The notes under the pieces are model-generated. The model saw only the letters and a program-made list of their open reading frames with translations. It ran no database searches and had not been told where the DNA came from. Of a stretch of 64,000 nt of DNA, positions 9,606 through 20,820 are shown one piece after another (the first letter of the stretch is position 1; the number at the start of each line of letters is the position of its first letter). The position numbers and the translations under genes are program-made. This DNA is from Aegilops tauschii subsp. strangulata (taxonomy: Eukaryota > Streptophyta > Magnoliopsida > Poales > Poaceae). The stretch lies in the NCBI RefSeq assembly GCF_002575655.3, contig NC_053041.3, positions 369,379,054-369,443,053 of the forward strand. The letters are read 5' to 3'.

Positions 9606-11170
9606 GTGACAAGTGAGGAAACCCATGATTTGTTTTGCCGTGCCTCTTCACAGGGGGAAACCCATGATTTCTTTTGTCGAGTCCCTTTTGTAGTGTAGTG
9701 AGAATATGTCCAGTTTTAATTGCTATATCTGGTTGTTTGCAGTATGCCTTGTTTATTTCAGTTGTTCACAATGTGATGCTATATATGTGCAATTATTTAC
9801 TGTGCAGTACATTTCATCAATCCAGTTTTAAACACACTGATAGGAATGCATATATTTGCTTGTTGTTAAGCCTGTTATAGCTAGCATATGCCTCTTTTAA
9901 AGTTTTTTGATTGTTCGGTTGTTTGTAGTTAGCATATGTCCAGTTTCAAATGCTATCTTTGGTTGTCCGTAGTATGCCTTGTTTATTCCAGTTATTCACA
10001 ACGTGATGTTCTATATTTGCAAGTATGAACTGTGCAGTTCAATTTCATCAGCACCAGTTTCATCAATACCACTATGAATGACTACATTTGGTTGCTGCAT
10101 CTTGTAGTTAACACGCATTTCCATTTTTATTTAACAATAACCAGTGTACTTAGACCGGCACAATACCAGTTTGAATGACTATGTTTGCTTGTTGTTAAAT
10201 GTTAGGCCTATTGCAGTTAACACAACTTTCCACTTGTTTTGCTTTACTAGCGTGCTTAAACCTGCACAGTGAAGCTATCTTTTGGAGATTATTTTGTCTG
10301 CCATGGATAATTTGGGTTGATGTTTAGCCTGTTGTGCTTAACATGCTTCTCGATGTACCTACACAGGACAATTTTGGGAACGACTGCTGTTTTCCATCGA
10401 TGTTAGTTTCATCCCATGGCTTATATATGCTCACTGTTCAGGATATCGGTAGCTGGTACCATATAGGTCGGGGGCTGATAAGGGACTAATCGATGAGTCG
10501 GACTTTTAACTGAATATATCTGCAACCCATTTATCGTTAAGTTAACTAGGGCCATATGTAATATATCTGAGGCTACACAGCAACATGCACTGTACTTAAT
10601 GTCTAAATATGCAATCCTAGGCTACATAGCAACAAGGAAGAGTGTTACATTAATGTTCTGATGATGTCTAGATATACGTAGAAGAGCAGCAGCAACAACA
10701 ACAGCAACACAGCCCTGTTTGGATACTCAACTTAGCTAGAGGTTAGAGTTAGTTTCTAGCTCATGACTAACCTTGAACTAACTCCATCCAAAGAGTTGTT
10801 TGGATGCCAGGGTTAGATTGACAATAAATGCACTAGGAGAACTAGCTCCAATTAGCACCTCTTGGGTAGGATAGTTTTTTTGGGTGGGTTATAGATGCAA
10901 CTAGCTCAAACTAGCCCTCATGTTTAGATATACTTTAGGGCTATTTGAGCCCGAACTAGCTCAAACTAACTATAACCCATGGATACAACAGCAGTTAATC
11001 AGCCGATAATTTGTAAGAATGCAATAAACTCCTTCCGGCCCATAAGATAAGATGTTAATTCATCTAATATGTGAGCATATTGGATGTTATAAGATATTAT
11101 AAAAGAGTGTTGTACTACATCGTTGTGCAATTGCTGTCTATCTTCTAATATTAACTTGATGCTTTTAGGT
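9606..11170 (+). other. Probable intronic/intergenic stretch with a 230-bp tandem repeat
   Basis: There is no supported coding sequence. GTATGCCTTGTTTATT recurs at 9742 and 9972 inside an imperfect 230-bp duplication (about 9700-10160), together with GTGATG, TGTGCAGT and TTTCATCA strings in the same order. The rest is AT-rich and unremarkable apart from the MITE-like segment at 10712-10990. Confidence 0.6.
10712..10990. mobile_element. MITE-like segment, family uncertain
   Basis: The stretch starts CCCTGTTTGGATAC and ends CCCATGGATACAACAG. Its ends are imperfect inverted repeats: the left arm contains TTAGAGTTAGTTT, and the reverse complement of the right arm contains TTATAGTTAGTTT. The interior is rich in TAGCTCAAACTAG-type motifs. 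The termini are too degenerate to assign a superfamily. Confidence 0.4.
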
Positions 11171-11173
11171 ACA

Positions 11174-11571
11174 TATGTCATTTGTAAAGATCCGCGCTTC
11201 GACCCTTTCTGCGTATGGGGCAATGAGATATCGATGAACCAGCATCAAGTGAGGAAGCTGATAAAGATTGTTAGTAAAATGGGTCCAAAGATGGCAATCA
11301 AACTATTTGTTTACACAATATCCAAGACAATAGCGAACTGTAGGATGGTAAGTAAGAACTCTACAGCCTTCTTTTTACTACCCATAATGAGTTGTGTTAG
11401 ATGACAATGTTTGAATCTTTTTCCTTTGCAGTGGTTGCCAAAGCAGTATACTCAAGATTACCTCTCAAACTACATGATTGGTGGGCATGCAAAGGTTAAA
11501 GTATTTCTACCAGAACACGATGATTATCTAGATGATTTCATGAAGACCGTAAAGGATGGGCAGTCGGCCAT
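11174..11571 (+). pseudogene. B3-like domain exons, truncated by GY-A
   Basis: The first exon (about 11174-11347) reads YVICKDPRFDPFCVWGNE, then HQVRKLIKIVSKMG and FVYTISKTIANCRM, and ends in GTAAGT. After an intron ending TTTGCAG, the second exon (11432-11571) continues in phase with WLPKQYTQDYL, GHAKVKVFLPE and MKTVKDGQSAI. The alternation of strands and the WLP...GGHAKVKV layout suggest a plant B3 DNA-binding fold of the REM kind. This is resemblance only. The frame is cut by the GY-A LTR at 11572, and no continuation is seen elsewhere in the window. Confidence 0.55.
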
Positions 11572-12047
11572 TGTAGGTGTCAAAACTGGTCGATCTCGGG
11601 TAGGGGGTCTCGAACTGTGCGTCTGAGGATCGATGGTAACAAGGGACAAAGGGGACATGATGTTTTACCCAGGTTCGGGCCCTCTTAATGGAGGTAAAAC
11701 CCTACGTCCTGCTTGATTGTATTTGATGAGTATAGGGGTTACAAGAGTTGATCTACCTCGAGATCGTAATGGCTAAACCCTAGATGTCTAGCCTATGAGA
11801 ATTCTGATAGCCTCTACGGACTAAATCCTCCGGCTTATATGCACACCGGAGGGGCCTAGGGTTGTACAGAGTCGGTTCGTGGAAGAAGGAAATTACATAT
11901 CCGGACACCAATCTTGCTATCCATGCATAGGGGAGTCCTACCCGGACACGGGGGAAAGCCTTCTGCTTTGTATTTTCACGGCCCATCAGTCTAGCCCACA
12001 TCCAGTAGCCCGGACACCCCAGGACCCCCTAATCCAGGACTCCCTCA
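11572..12047 (-). repeat. GY-A 3' LTR (476 bp)
   Basis: The minus strand starts TGAGGGAGTCCTGGATTAGG at 12047 and ends CAGTTTTGACACCTACA at 11572. It carries a TATA-like CATATAAG near 11835. The five bases before it are GCCAT; the partner duplication is not in view. Confidence 0.85.
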
Positions 12048-12061
12048 GTAGCCCCCGAACT
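12048..12061 (-). other. GY-A polypurine tract
   Basis: The minus strand reads GTTCGGGGGCTAC directly before the LTR start at 12047. This is the same design as the GY-B tract at 14207. Confidence 0.75.
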
Positions 12062-12278
12062 GGCCTTCAAACGAAGATGCAGTATCCGTCTTACGTCTTT
12101 GGCTTTTGCAAGGTTGGTTCTTCACTGTATACTAGGCGGATAATAGTTCGGCCCTGGCTTCCTTGTTCCGCCTTTATGACTCCTTCCCCGTCGCCTCGAT
12201 TTGCACGCGCTGGGCGAATGCGAACGATCCACAATTTTTTATTAAAAAGAAAACACCCAGTCACACAGGGACAATACA

Positions 12279-12286
12279 TATATAAA
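12279..12286 (+). promoter_or_regulatory. TATA box for the GY-A antisense gene
   Basis: TATATAAA lies 76 bases before the ATG at 12362, on the strand opposite gag-pol. A matching TATA box precedes the equivalent gene of GY-B at 14650, which supports a real promoter. Confidence 0.65.
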
Positions 12287-12361
12287 GAGGTAAAATCCTC
12301 CAAGTGCCATCCACATCGCGCAGAAAAAACACTAAGATTAGCCACGAAAAAGCTTCCAAAC

Positions 12362-13060
12362 ATGGCCAGCGCCCCAGGCTCTTCTTCGCGCCCCCATGGC
12401 CCTGAAGAGGGTGATTGGGAGAGCTGCTCAGTGCCCCATCTTCAGTTTAGTCGACTCCAGACGCAGGGATATCTTCCCCTCGAAGATCTAGTCTCCTTTC
12501 GAGCGGGATTGGCCACAATTGGCAATGACGTGATGGCTGAAAATTTTGCCAACCCCAATAAGGAGGAGAGGGTGTGCTTCGTTCCATTCCTTTTGCGGGG
12601 CTTAGGATTTCCAATCCATCCCTTTCTCAGGGGTCTATTGGAATTTTACGGCATCCAGCTGCACAACCTTACTCCAGGTTCGATTCTGCAGATCTCAGGT
12701 TTCGTTGCCCTCTGCGAACTGTTCTTGGGCATCGAGGCCCATTTCGAACTATGGAGAAAGTTCTTTTGCCTCGTCCCCAGCCATTGAGGAGGCTCTATAT
12801 TTGAAGTGGGCGGCGCCGAAGTATGGCGTATAGCCGGATCCGGATACCCCGTTGGAACTCCCAAAGAGATATATCCATAGTAGTCTTCAGAGTGGTTTTA
12901 TATGGATGACGTCCCACTGCCGGACCCAGTTCGACACGGCCTACCTGAATTTTCTAGCGCTCCCCTAAAGAAGCGCCTCAACTAGCATCCCCGAAGTCCC
13001 AAGGAGGAGGACAATGCGGAAATAAAAAGGTTGGTCAGCAAGGTCAGATTATTGGCCCAT
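12362..13060 (+). pseudogene. GY-A antisense gene (putative gypsy-type transposon protein), 5' part
   Basis: From ATG 12362 the first 141 codons are open, and residues 72-135 match the grass 'putative gypsy type transposon' domain (VCFVPFLLRGLGFPIHPF, GLLEFYGIQLHNLTP, FVALCELFLG). A TGA at 12785 interrupts, but the same frame continues with WFYMDDVPLPDP, LPEFSSAPLKKR and KEEDNAEI, broken by further TAG codons, and then hits GY-B at 13060. The frame resumes in phase at 26910. The function of this family is unknown. It is transcribed, if at all, opposite to gag-pol. Confidence 0.8.
13056..13060 (+). repeat. Target-site duplication of GY-B, left copy
   Basis: CCCAT immediately before the GY-B LTR is repeated as CCCAT at 26905-26909 immediately after the other LTR. 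Confidence 0.95.
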
Positions 13061-14206
13061 TGTCGGGTGGTAGGTGCGACATATGCCAATGGGTGGCTTA
13101 TCATTGTGGGAGCCAGTAAGACATCGCCGGTGTCTGGAAACGGGATAAGGCGAAGATATGCACGCCGGCGAATCTTACCCAGGTTCGGGGCTGTCCGTGG
13201 AGATAACACCCCTAGTCCTGCTCTGCGGGGTCTCCGCATGATCACTAGATCAACACAAGTGGCTACAAGTGGCGCCATGAGCTGTTTTGCTAGAGGAGGA
13301 AGAAGGGCAAGGCTAGATCTCCTCTTCTCTCTACGTGGTGTCTCAAACTCTAAGAGATCAACCCTTTGCATGGGTGCCCTAGGGGGTTTATATAGGCCTA
13401 CCCCCAGGGGTACAATGGCAATCTGGCTGGATGCGGGTCCAGGCCGTCAGTGGCTGTATCCGCCGGCTTCTCCGCCAGCCGTTGGGGCCCGCCGACTGGT
13501 GGGTCCCACCGGCTGCTGGTTACTGTAGCCTCGCCCCTGATGACGAGGGCTTCGCTGAGGTAAGCATTGCTACAGTGCCGCCGTCCGGCGGACTCTCACT
13601 GTAGCCTTACCTCGTCTTGTCTTCTTAATGATGCACATACTTCAAGGGAGTGAGGTAGCCGGCTATTGGGAGCCGGCTACACCCCAGGCCGACTAAAAGG
13701 GGGCTTGACCACCTTCGAGCGTCTCTCTGGCTGTAGGGGCCCGCCGCCCGCGGGCCGTACTGACAACCCGTCGTGGGTGGCGTCATGGTCAACATGGCTA
13801 CAGTGCCGCGCCGGGCGGGGGATGGCCGACCCGTATGGCGCACTGTGGCCATGCGTGCTCCGGGATTCGGGGGTGGCAGACTTTACTGTAGCCACGCCCG
13901 GTCTTGTCACAGTTATGTGGGTGCTGTCCTGGAGGGTGCAATCTTGGCCGCTTGCCGGGAGTCGGTCTTCTTGTGGCCGGCTTCTTGGAGTCGGCCTTCT
14001 TGTGGCTGGCTTCTTGCAGTCGGCCTTCTTTTGGCTCTCTTCAGGAGGGTTTCAGGGTCGGGCCGCCTTCCAGTAGTCGGCCTGTGAGATGGCCGGCCAG
14101 GGGAAGGCGGCCCCGTACTTTGGGTGCTTGAAGGATCGACCGGCCTGATAATTTTTGAAGAGCCAGGGGGAGTCGGTTAGGCTACCCGTGGTCATTTACT
14201 CCGACA
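13061..14206 (-). repeat. GY-B 3' LTR (1146 bp)
   Basis: It begins TGTCGGGTGG at 13061 and ends TTTACTCCGACA at 14206 on the plus strand, so on the minus strand it starts TGTCGGAGTAAATG. TATATAAA on the minus strand (13387-13394) is the LTR TATA box. The 3' half has degenerate repeats of AGTCGGCCTTCTTGTGGC type. Confidence 0.95.
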
Positions 14207-14220
14207 GTAGTCCCCGAAGC
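14207..14220 (-). other. GY-B polypurine tract
   Basis: The minus strand reads GCTTCGGGGACTAC next to the 3' LTR start. The complementary string GTAGTCCCCGA also recurs inside two introns of the antisense gene. Confidence 0.8.
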
Positions 14221-14649
14221 TGGTTGGGCATCGCGGCTGAAAGGAGGACGAGAAGCTTAATCAGCTTCCTATCTTGAGGAGCCAGCAGCTATGAGCCGGC
14301 TTTGATCAGGTGTTCCGTCTTGGTGAGGCCTCGAAATCTGAAGGCGGGAATAAGCTGGCGCGCGCGCCTAGCTACGGGCCGGCCGCTTGCCGCCCGCACA
14401 CCACGTGGCGCCCTCCGGCTGGGAGAGCCTGCCAGCCCACGCGCGTGACGGGACGCCGCCGCAGGCCGGGGCCCGCCACTTCCACGCCTCGGCCCGGGTG
14501 TGGATCTTCTGTGGCCCAAAACGGGCCATTCGCCTTCCAACGACAGTTTCTGCATGCCGTTAGGGCACAATAATCGCGGGACGTGGGGGAGTGGGCGCAG
14601 TTAATCCCACGCTCCCACGCCTCGCCTCCTTGGCTTCACCGCACGAGGC

Positions 14650-14657
14650 TATAAATA
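14650..14657 (+). promoter_or_regulatory. TATA box for the GY-B antisense gene
   Basis: TATAAATA stands 196 bases before the ATG at 14846. The pyrimidine-rich, GC-rich leader after it looks like an ordinary plant 5' UTR. It lies inside the element and outside the LTR. Confidence 0.7.
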
Positions 14658-14845
14658 GGGGGAGGAGGTGGAGCGGCAGACGCTCGCACGCTCGCCCTCG
14701 CTCCGCGCTCTCCTTCTTCTTCTTCATCGCCGTAGCCCCTCGCTGCCGCACCGTCCCTCTAGTCTTTGCACTACCCCACAGCTTCGCCGCCGCGGGGCTG
14801 TACTTTCGTCGTCGCAGCACCTTTTTTCATGGGCTTCTTGCCCTC

Positions 14846-17800
14846 ATGTCGCGCGGCGGAGACTGGGACGGCTCCAACGTCCACGAGGACCACATCGACT
14901 TCCTCCGCGAGACGCGGCGGTTGCCCGGCAAGGAGCATGTGCGGGTCCGTCTTGTGCCGGTGCGGGAGATCTCGCCGGCGCCGGAGGAGGGCGAGCGGGT
15001 GATCTTCCGCTCGCATTTCCTGCGCGGCCTTGGCCTGCCTGCGAGCGGCTTCTTCCGCTCCTTCCTTGAATTCTACCAGCTCCAGCCGCACCACCTCACT
15101 CCAAACACGGTGGTGCTGCTGTCCGCCTTCGTCACCTTGTGCGAGGGCTTCCTCAGCGTCCTTCCCACCCTCGAGCTCTGGGGGGAATTCTTCCAGACCA
15201 AGCTCGGTACCGCTATGAGGGGCGTGCCGGCTCAGAGCGGCGCCTTCATCGCGATGCGGAGGCCGGTAGCCAACAACCCCTTTCCTCCCATCACGCTGAT
15301 CCAGTCGGTGAAGTGCTTGCAAAAATCCTACTTCTATGTGAAGAACGTCGCTCCGCAAGGCGACTTCGTCAACTTGCCGGCTTATGCAGCCGGCCCGTCG
15401 GCTGGGAGGCGGCCCCAATGGTCCTATCGGGCCAGAACACTGTCGCCGGCAGGAGCCGCTGCCGTCGCGCGACTTTGGGTAATGATCCAGTCGGAGGGCC
15501 TGACCGGGCCCGACCTGCTGGCCGCCTTCATGGCGCTCCGGGTGCTCCCGCTCCAAGGCCGCCCTCATATGATTTGTCAAATGAGCGGCCAACTCGATCC
15601 GAGTCGGATGTGCACCAAGGAGATGCCTCATGCGAAGGTAGCTCTCATGGTGAACTACCTTGCAAACTGCAAGCTCGCCAACGAGTGGCGATTTGGCAAG
15701 GAGCCGTACTCCCGTGCCAATCCACCGCCTATGGTAAACTTTCTTTTTCTTCTTTTCTTTACTTTTGTCACCGAGTTTCTCTTGGCCGACTCTGACCAGT
15801 CGGCTTGTCTTGACAGAGCCCCCTCCTTCGACCGGCAGCCGGGGCAGCGGGGGTGGAGCGCCAATATCTCCCCGACCGGACGGCGCACGACTCGGACGAC
15901 CCCGACTTGGGGGCGGCCGCTCTGGACGACGACATCGAGGGGGAGGCGGCAAGGCAGGCGGCTCCGAGCTTGGAGCCAGCTTTGACGACTGGCCGGATGA
16001 TGATGAGGCAGAGGTCGTCTCGCGCCGCCAGCCGGCGTCCAATCAGCACGACTCGGGCTCATCTGGCGCGCCAGCTTGCCGAGGCGGTGCGCAGAAGCGC
16101 CGGGCCGCGCCGAGCCTATTCGGCAGTCGGCCGAAGAAGCCCAAGAGCGCGGCGACGGCGACCAGGCGGGACGAGGCGGCCGCGAAGGCTGCCCGCTTCC
16201 GCAAGGTGGTGAAGCAGCCGCAAGTGGTTTCGGCGTAAGTGTCAATTCTCTCACGTATTCCTTCTTCTTTTTCATTGATATTCTTCTGAGTCCTTGTCTT
16301 GACTTAAAAAATATAGGGCTCCGCTTTCTCTTGAGCAGACCGCTGCCGCCTCCGTAGTTGGAGCGGCGGGTGGATCTGGAAGCGCCCGCCGCGTGGACCC
16401 CCGTGCCGAGCTTCAAGTGGTGACGGAGCGGAACACGCGGGAGGCGGAGGAGCTGAGGGCGGCTGCTGCCATGGCGGCGCAGGAGACGATGGAGATGTCG
16501 GCGGAGGCACAAGCCGACGCGGCAACCAAGGCTCAGGCGGAGGCTGCAGCCGCAGAGAGGGCGGCGGAGGCCCTGCGTAACCAGCCTCCACTGCTTGTCG
16601 TCCCCCTTCGCACTGTGGCGCCCGAGGTCCCGGTGCCCCCACCGGAGGAAGCCGGTGGCGACCAGCTGGCGGTGGAGAGGGAGGAGGGCGACGTTGTCGT
16701 CCCTGAGAGGGAGGCGGCACCGCCGTCGCCGACTGGGCGTACCAAGGCAGCCGGCCTAGTGAGCCGCTCGTGCAACCGGCTGGAGGCGAGCCGGCTGCAA
16801 GGACAGACCTTGTGGTTCGGTCGCCATCGCGCCAGCGCGCCGGGAAGGCGACTTCGGCGCCGGGCCCGCAGAAGGCCACGAGCTCTGGCTCGTCGGCCCA
16901 GGATCTGGAGGCGGCCAGTGCCAGCTCGCCAGGATGGACGCCGGGTGGTGGGACAGCCGTGTTGAACGGCTGTGCAAGAAGCACGGAACCGGCTTCAATC
17001 CCAAGCCACCGTGCTGAAACAGTATAATCAAGAGTTCCTCGCGACGCGGACGGCCATTCGGGTGAGTCTTCCCGCCTTTTTGTTTCTTGTTCGTGATTTC
17101 TTCCGTGGGGGCGCGCTAGCGCACCCACTGGGTGTAGTCCCCGAGTTCCGAGTCGGCTGCTGAGCAGGCGGCTTGGAACTTCTTGGTAGACTTCGATTGC
17201 TATCTTGCTCTTATTTGCTTCTCTGTCCTATTTGCAGGACTATCACAACCTCCGCGCGGCTACCTTCAACTCCCAGGTCCGGGAGCTGAACCAGAAGACC
17301 ATTGATCTGACCGTGAGCCAGAGTAAGTGCTTCGTCTTTTATCTCACGTGGAGGCGCGTCAGCGCACCCACTGGGTGTAGTCCCCGAGATTCGGGCCGAC
17401 TGCTGAGCAGTCGGGCCGGATCTTCCCCGGTGACTTCTTTCTTATTGCCCTTTTTTTCTTTCTTTACCATATCCGCAGAGGCCAATGCTGACCTGAGGGA
17501 GTAGTTGGGTGGGGCCCAGACCGCCCTTCGCGCCAAGGAAGCCGAGTGCAACGCCTTGGCTCAGGAGCGTGACCGCTTGTTCAAGAAGCTGGCCGACCAG
17601 GAGGAGAGCCATAAGGCAGCCCTGAAGGCGGCACAGGATAGCGAGGCCGCCCTTCAAGCCAAATACGAGACCGAGGCGGCGAGCTGGGCTGAGGCAAGGC
17701 AAGCGCTGAGCGACGGCTACGGCCGGATCGAAGATTTGGTTGACGGTAGGCCGCCTTCTTCTTCGTCCCTTTGCTTGCCGCCTGCCATTTGGTCCATTTT

Positions 17801-18632
17801 CTGACCTTGTGTCTTCTTCCTTTCTTCTCTTGCGCAGAGTACTTCCCTGGTTACTCTTTTGCCGCCAACCAAGTCATCGAGGCCCGCCCACGACGCGCAA
17901 AGGCAGGCTGGAGCTGAGATTGCGCCGGATGCTCGCCGGTCGCTTGAGGAGCAGCTTCTGGCGATCCAAGCCCGCCTCCAGCCGACTCATCGCATGCTCC
18001 GCCGTCTTCAGCGCGTTGGGGCGCAAATGCTGGTCACCCTCTGTCCCGGCGAGGTGATTCCTCGTACCCCCATTCGGACTGCCGACTAGCTGGAGGTAGC
18101 GGTTGGCCGCTTTGAGGCCTGGAAGGCTTCTGCAGCTCGGTCAGGCACCAAGCGGGTGCTGGAGTTCGTCCGAGCTTGGTATCCTGGGCTGGATTTGGCC
18201 CAGCTGACCACCTGGCGGCAGGAGGCCAACGAAGAGCTGGAGGCGGTGCGGCCGGCAATCATCCAGCGTGCCTCGGCGATCGCCGACTACACCAACACTA
18301 GTGCCTTTGCCCCTGAGGTGAATGATGACGGTGTTGCTCAGTCGGAGGAGTGGTTTGGGCTGAACCCAGCGGATGGTGAAGACTCGGCGGAGGAGATCGA
18401 CTCCAGTGACGAGGGCGAAGAGGAGGAGGGAGCGGATGGTGAAGACGCCGTGCCAGACGATGGAGCGACTGGCCAGCCTCAGCTTGATCGTGCCTCCAGC
18501 AACGAGGCGCGTGCGAGTGCGCCGCCTGCAGCCGGTGATGATCAAGCCGAGACTCGCCAGCCGGCCACTCCTCCAGCCAGCACTGCCGTCTCCACTGACC
18601 TGCCCAGCTCGCCTGTTGCACCTTTGGCCTGA
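14846..18632 (+). CDS. GY-B antisense gene, multi-exon (putative gypsy-type transposon protein)
   Basis: The ATG at 14846 opens exon 1 (14846-15733, 296 codons). Residues 53-116 carry the domain also seen in GY-A (SHFLRGLGLP, FLEFYQLQPHHLTP, FVTLCEGFL), followed by LQKSYFYVKNV and a conserved C-half. GT-AG introns then separate exons near 15817-16236, 16318-17060, 17239-17322, 17479-17742 and 17838-18632. The middle exons are Ala/Glu-rich, nuclear-like and coiled-coil-like. The last ends in an acidic, Ser/Pro-rich tail (stop 18632). Exon 2 seems to need a frame correction near 15945, and a TAG at about 17502 and a TAG at about 18088 suggest decay. Such antisense ORFs are known in Tat-type elements (Grande, RIRE2-like); the role is unknown. 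Confidence 0.75.
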
Positions 18633-19351
18633 TCCGCCGTCTTTGCTTTCCTGTTTATTGCTCTTTGAAAAATATTTGTTAAATTTGCGCAGTTCCACCC
18701 ACTGGGGGTGTATTCAAACTATGTTGAACGCCGGCCTTTCGAAGGCCTTTTGTGTAAATATAATCATGCATGTGCTTGGCTTCCGATTGTATTTGCTTTT
18801 CATCCTTTGGCTGTTTCCTTTGCCGCCCTTCTTGGTCGCCGCCTTCCCAGCCGGACAGCTGCTCTGCAGTCTGTGGCTGGGGAAGGGCTTGGCCGTTTGG
18901 GAGGGAAAGTACTCTAGCTTTTTTGGATTGTAGCAAGGTGAATCGGAAGCCGGCCAGCCGGCTATTCTGACAGCCGGTTGGCGGGGTGGGAGGCCTGCTT
19001 GTGTTATATAAGTTCGTTAGTCCTTAGCCGTTTTTCGTGTGGGCATCCTTTCCTGCCTTTGGCTCTTGCCTGTCGGACAGTTGATTCTTCGAGCTGCGAC
19101 TTTCACCAAGAGAGGGCTTGGGTGCCGGCACACTACTTGTCCGACTGCAGGTAGAACTTTAATATAACTCAAGGCGGCAAGTCCCCGGGCCGACTGATCG
19201 AACCCGGTGCCGGACAGGAAAACAAATGTAGTAATACATTCATAGGTATGACACTCATCATACATAGATAAAAGAGGGTAGTCCCCGAGTGCTCCTCGGG
19301 GGCCCTGTTGTCTTGTACTTAATACAAAAGGTAGCGTGGTACATACTGCAT
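18633..19351. other. Spacer between convergent antisense gene and pol
   Basis: These 719 bases separate the two stop codons. Reading frames on both strands are short and unlike any retroelement domain. It probably holds both 3' ends. Confidence 0.5.
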
Positions 19352-20820
19352 TTAGCTGTAAAATCTTGGGAGGAGATTGGCGTTCCATGGTCGTTCCGAC
19401 TCCTTGCCGGAATCATCTCTCTTGCGTGCCTTCGGCTTCTGTGCGTCGATCAGGTAGTAGGAGTCGTTGCCTAGGACCTTGCTGATGACGAAGGGGCCTT
19501 CCCAAGGGGCCGAGAGCTTGTGCTGTCCGACTGTTCGCTGGATCAGCCGGAGCACAAGATCGCCTTCTTGGAAGGATCTTGGCTTGACCTTCCGGTTATG
19601 GTAACGGTGCAGACCCTGCTGGTAGATGGCGGACCGGCTGAGTGCTAACAGCGGGCCCTCTTCCAGCAGGTCAACACCGTCCTCTCGCGCTTCGTTGGCC
19701 TCCGCCTCCGTGTACATGGTGACCCGAGGTGAGTCGAACTCAATGTCAGTTGGGATGACGGCCTCGGCACCATATACAAGGAAGAAAGGGGTGAAGCCGG
19801 TTGACTTGTTCGGGGTGGTACGCAGACTCCAGAGGACGGCGGGCAGCTCGTCGAGCCAGCAGCCGGCCGAACGCTCCAGCGGTATGACCAGTCGGGGCAT
19901 GATGCCGGAGAGGATGAGGCCGTTTGCTCGCTCGACTTGGCCGTTTGACTACGGGTGGGCTACGGACGCTAAGTCCAGTCGGATGCCCTATGTCGCACAG
20001 AAACGTGCCAGTGCTCCTTTGGCAAAATTCGTGCCATTGTCGGTGATGATGCTGTGTGGTATGCCATACCGGGTTGTGATATCTGCGATGAATGTCACGG
20101 CAGTCGGCCCGTTCAGTTTCTTGATTGGCTTCGCTTCAATCCACTTGGTGAATTTGTCCACGGCGACAAGCAGATGTGTCATGCCGCCACGCGCCGTCTT
20201 GAATGGGCCCACCATATCCAGCCCCCAGACGGCAAAGGCCCATGTGAGGGGGATGGTCTTGAGTGTAGAAGCCGGCAGGTGTTGCTTGGAGCTGAAGACT
20301 TGGCACCCTTTGCAGTATTTGACTAATTCCTTGGCGTCGTCCAAAGCAGTCGGCCAGAAGAACCCATGGTGGAAAGCTTTGGCGACGAGTGATTTGAGGC
20401 CGCGTGGTGGCCGCATTCGCCTTGGTGGATGTCCTTGAGGATTGCTATGCCCTTCTCTGGCTCGACGCAGCGCTGGAAAACTCCAGTGACGCTGCGCCTA
20501 ACGAGTTCTCTGTTTACTATTGTGTATGCTCCGGCTCGGCGTTGAACTTGTCTTGCCGAGATCTCGTCAGTCGGCAGCTCTCTGTTTACCAGGAAGTTGA
20601 GGATGGGTTGGGCCCATGATGGAGCTGTGACTTCTTCTATTGCCAATACGGCTACTGCGACCAGGGTGGGTGGGTTGGGTGGTGAAGAGTTGGAGTCGGC
20701 CGCCGCCTGTTGTGTCGTTGCAGTCCTCGGGCCGACTGCTGCAGTCCCCGGGCCAAGTTCTGAAGTCCCCGGGCCGCCTGTTGAAGTCCCCGAGCCGCCT
20801 GCTGGGTTCCCCAAGTCGGA
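19352..20820 (-). CDS. GY-B integrase (degraded)
   Basis: The frames 20814-20323, 20416-19988 and 19900-19352 join into one integrase. The linker and N-terminal part include WAQPILNFLVNRELP and HQGECGHHAA. The zinc-finger remnant is YCKGCQVF. The catalytic core has DMVGPF, VAVDKFTKWIEAKP, SIITDNGTNF and SNGQVERAN. The C-terminal part holds LWSLRTTPNKSTGF and the motif LSAPWEGPFVISKVL. It is broken by a frameshift near 20400 and TAG codons at 19988 and about 19930. No chromodomain follows, as expected for the Tat group. Confidence 0.9.

Noticed and set aside
14771..16042. 423-codon open frame on the minus strand
   Set aside because: It is the GC-rich mirror of the antisense gene exons on the plus strand. 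It crosses their intron, has no domain, and the plus strand has the conserved motifs and splice sites.
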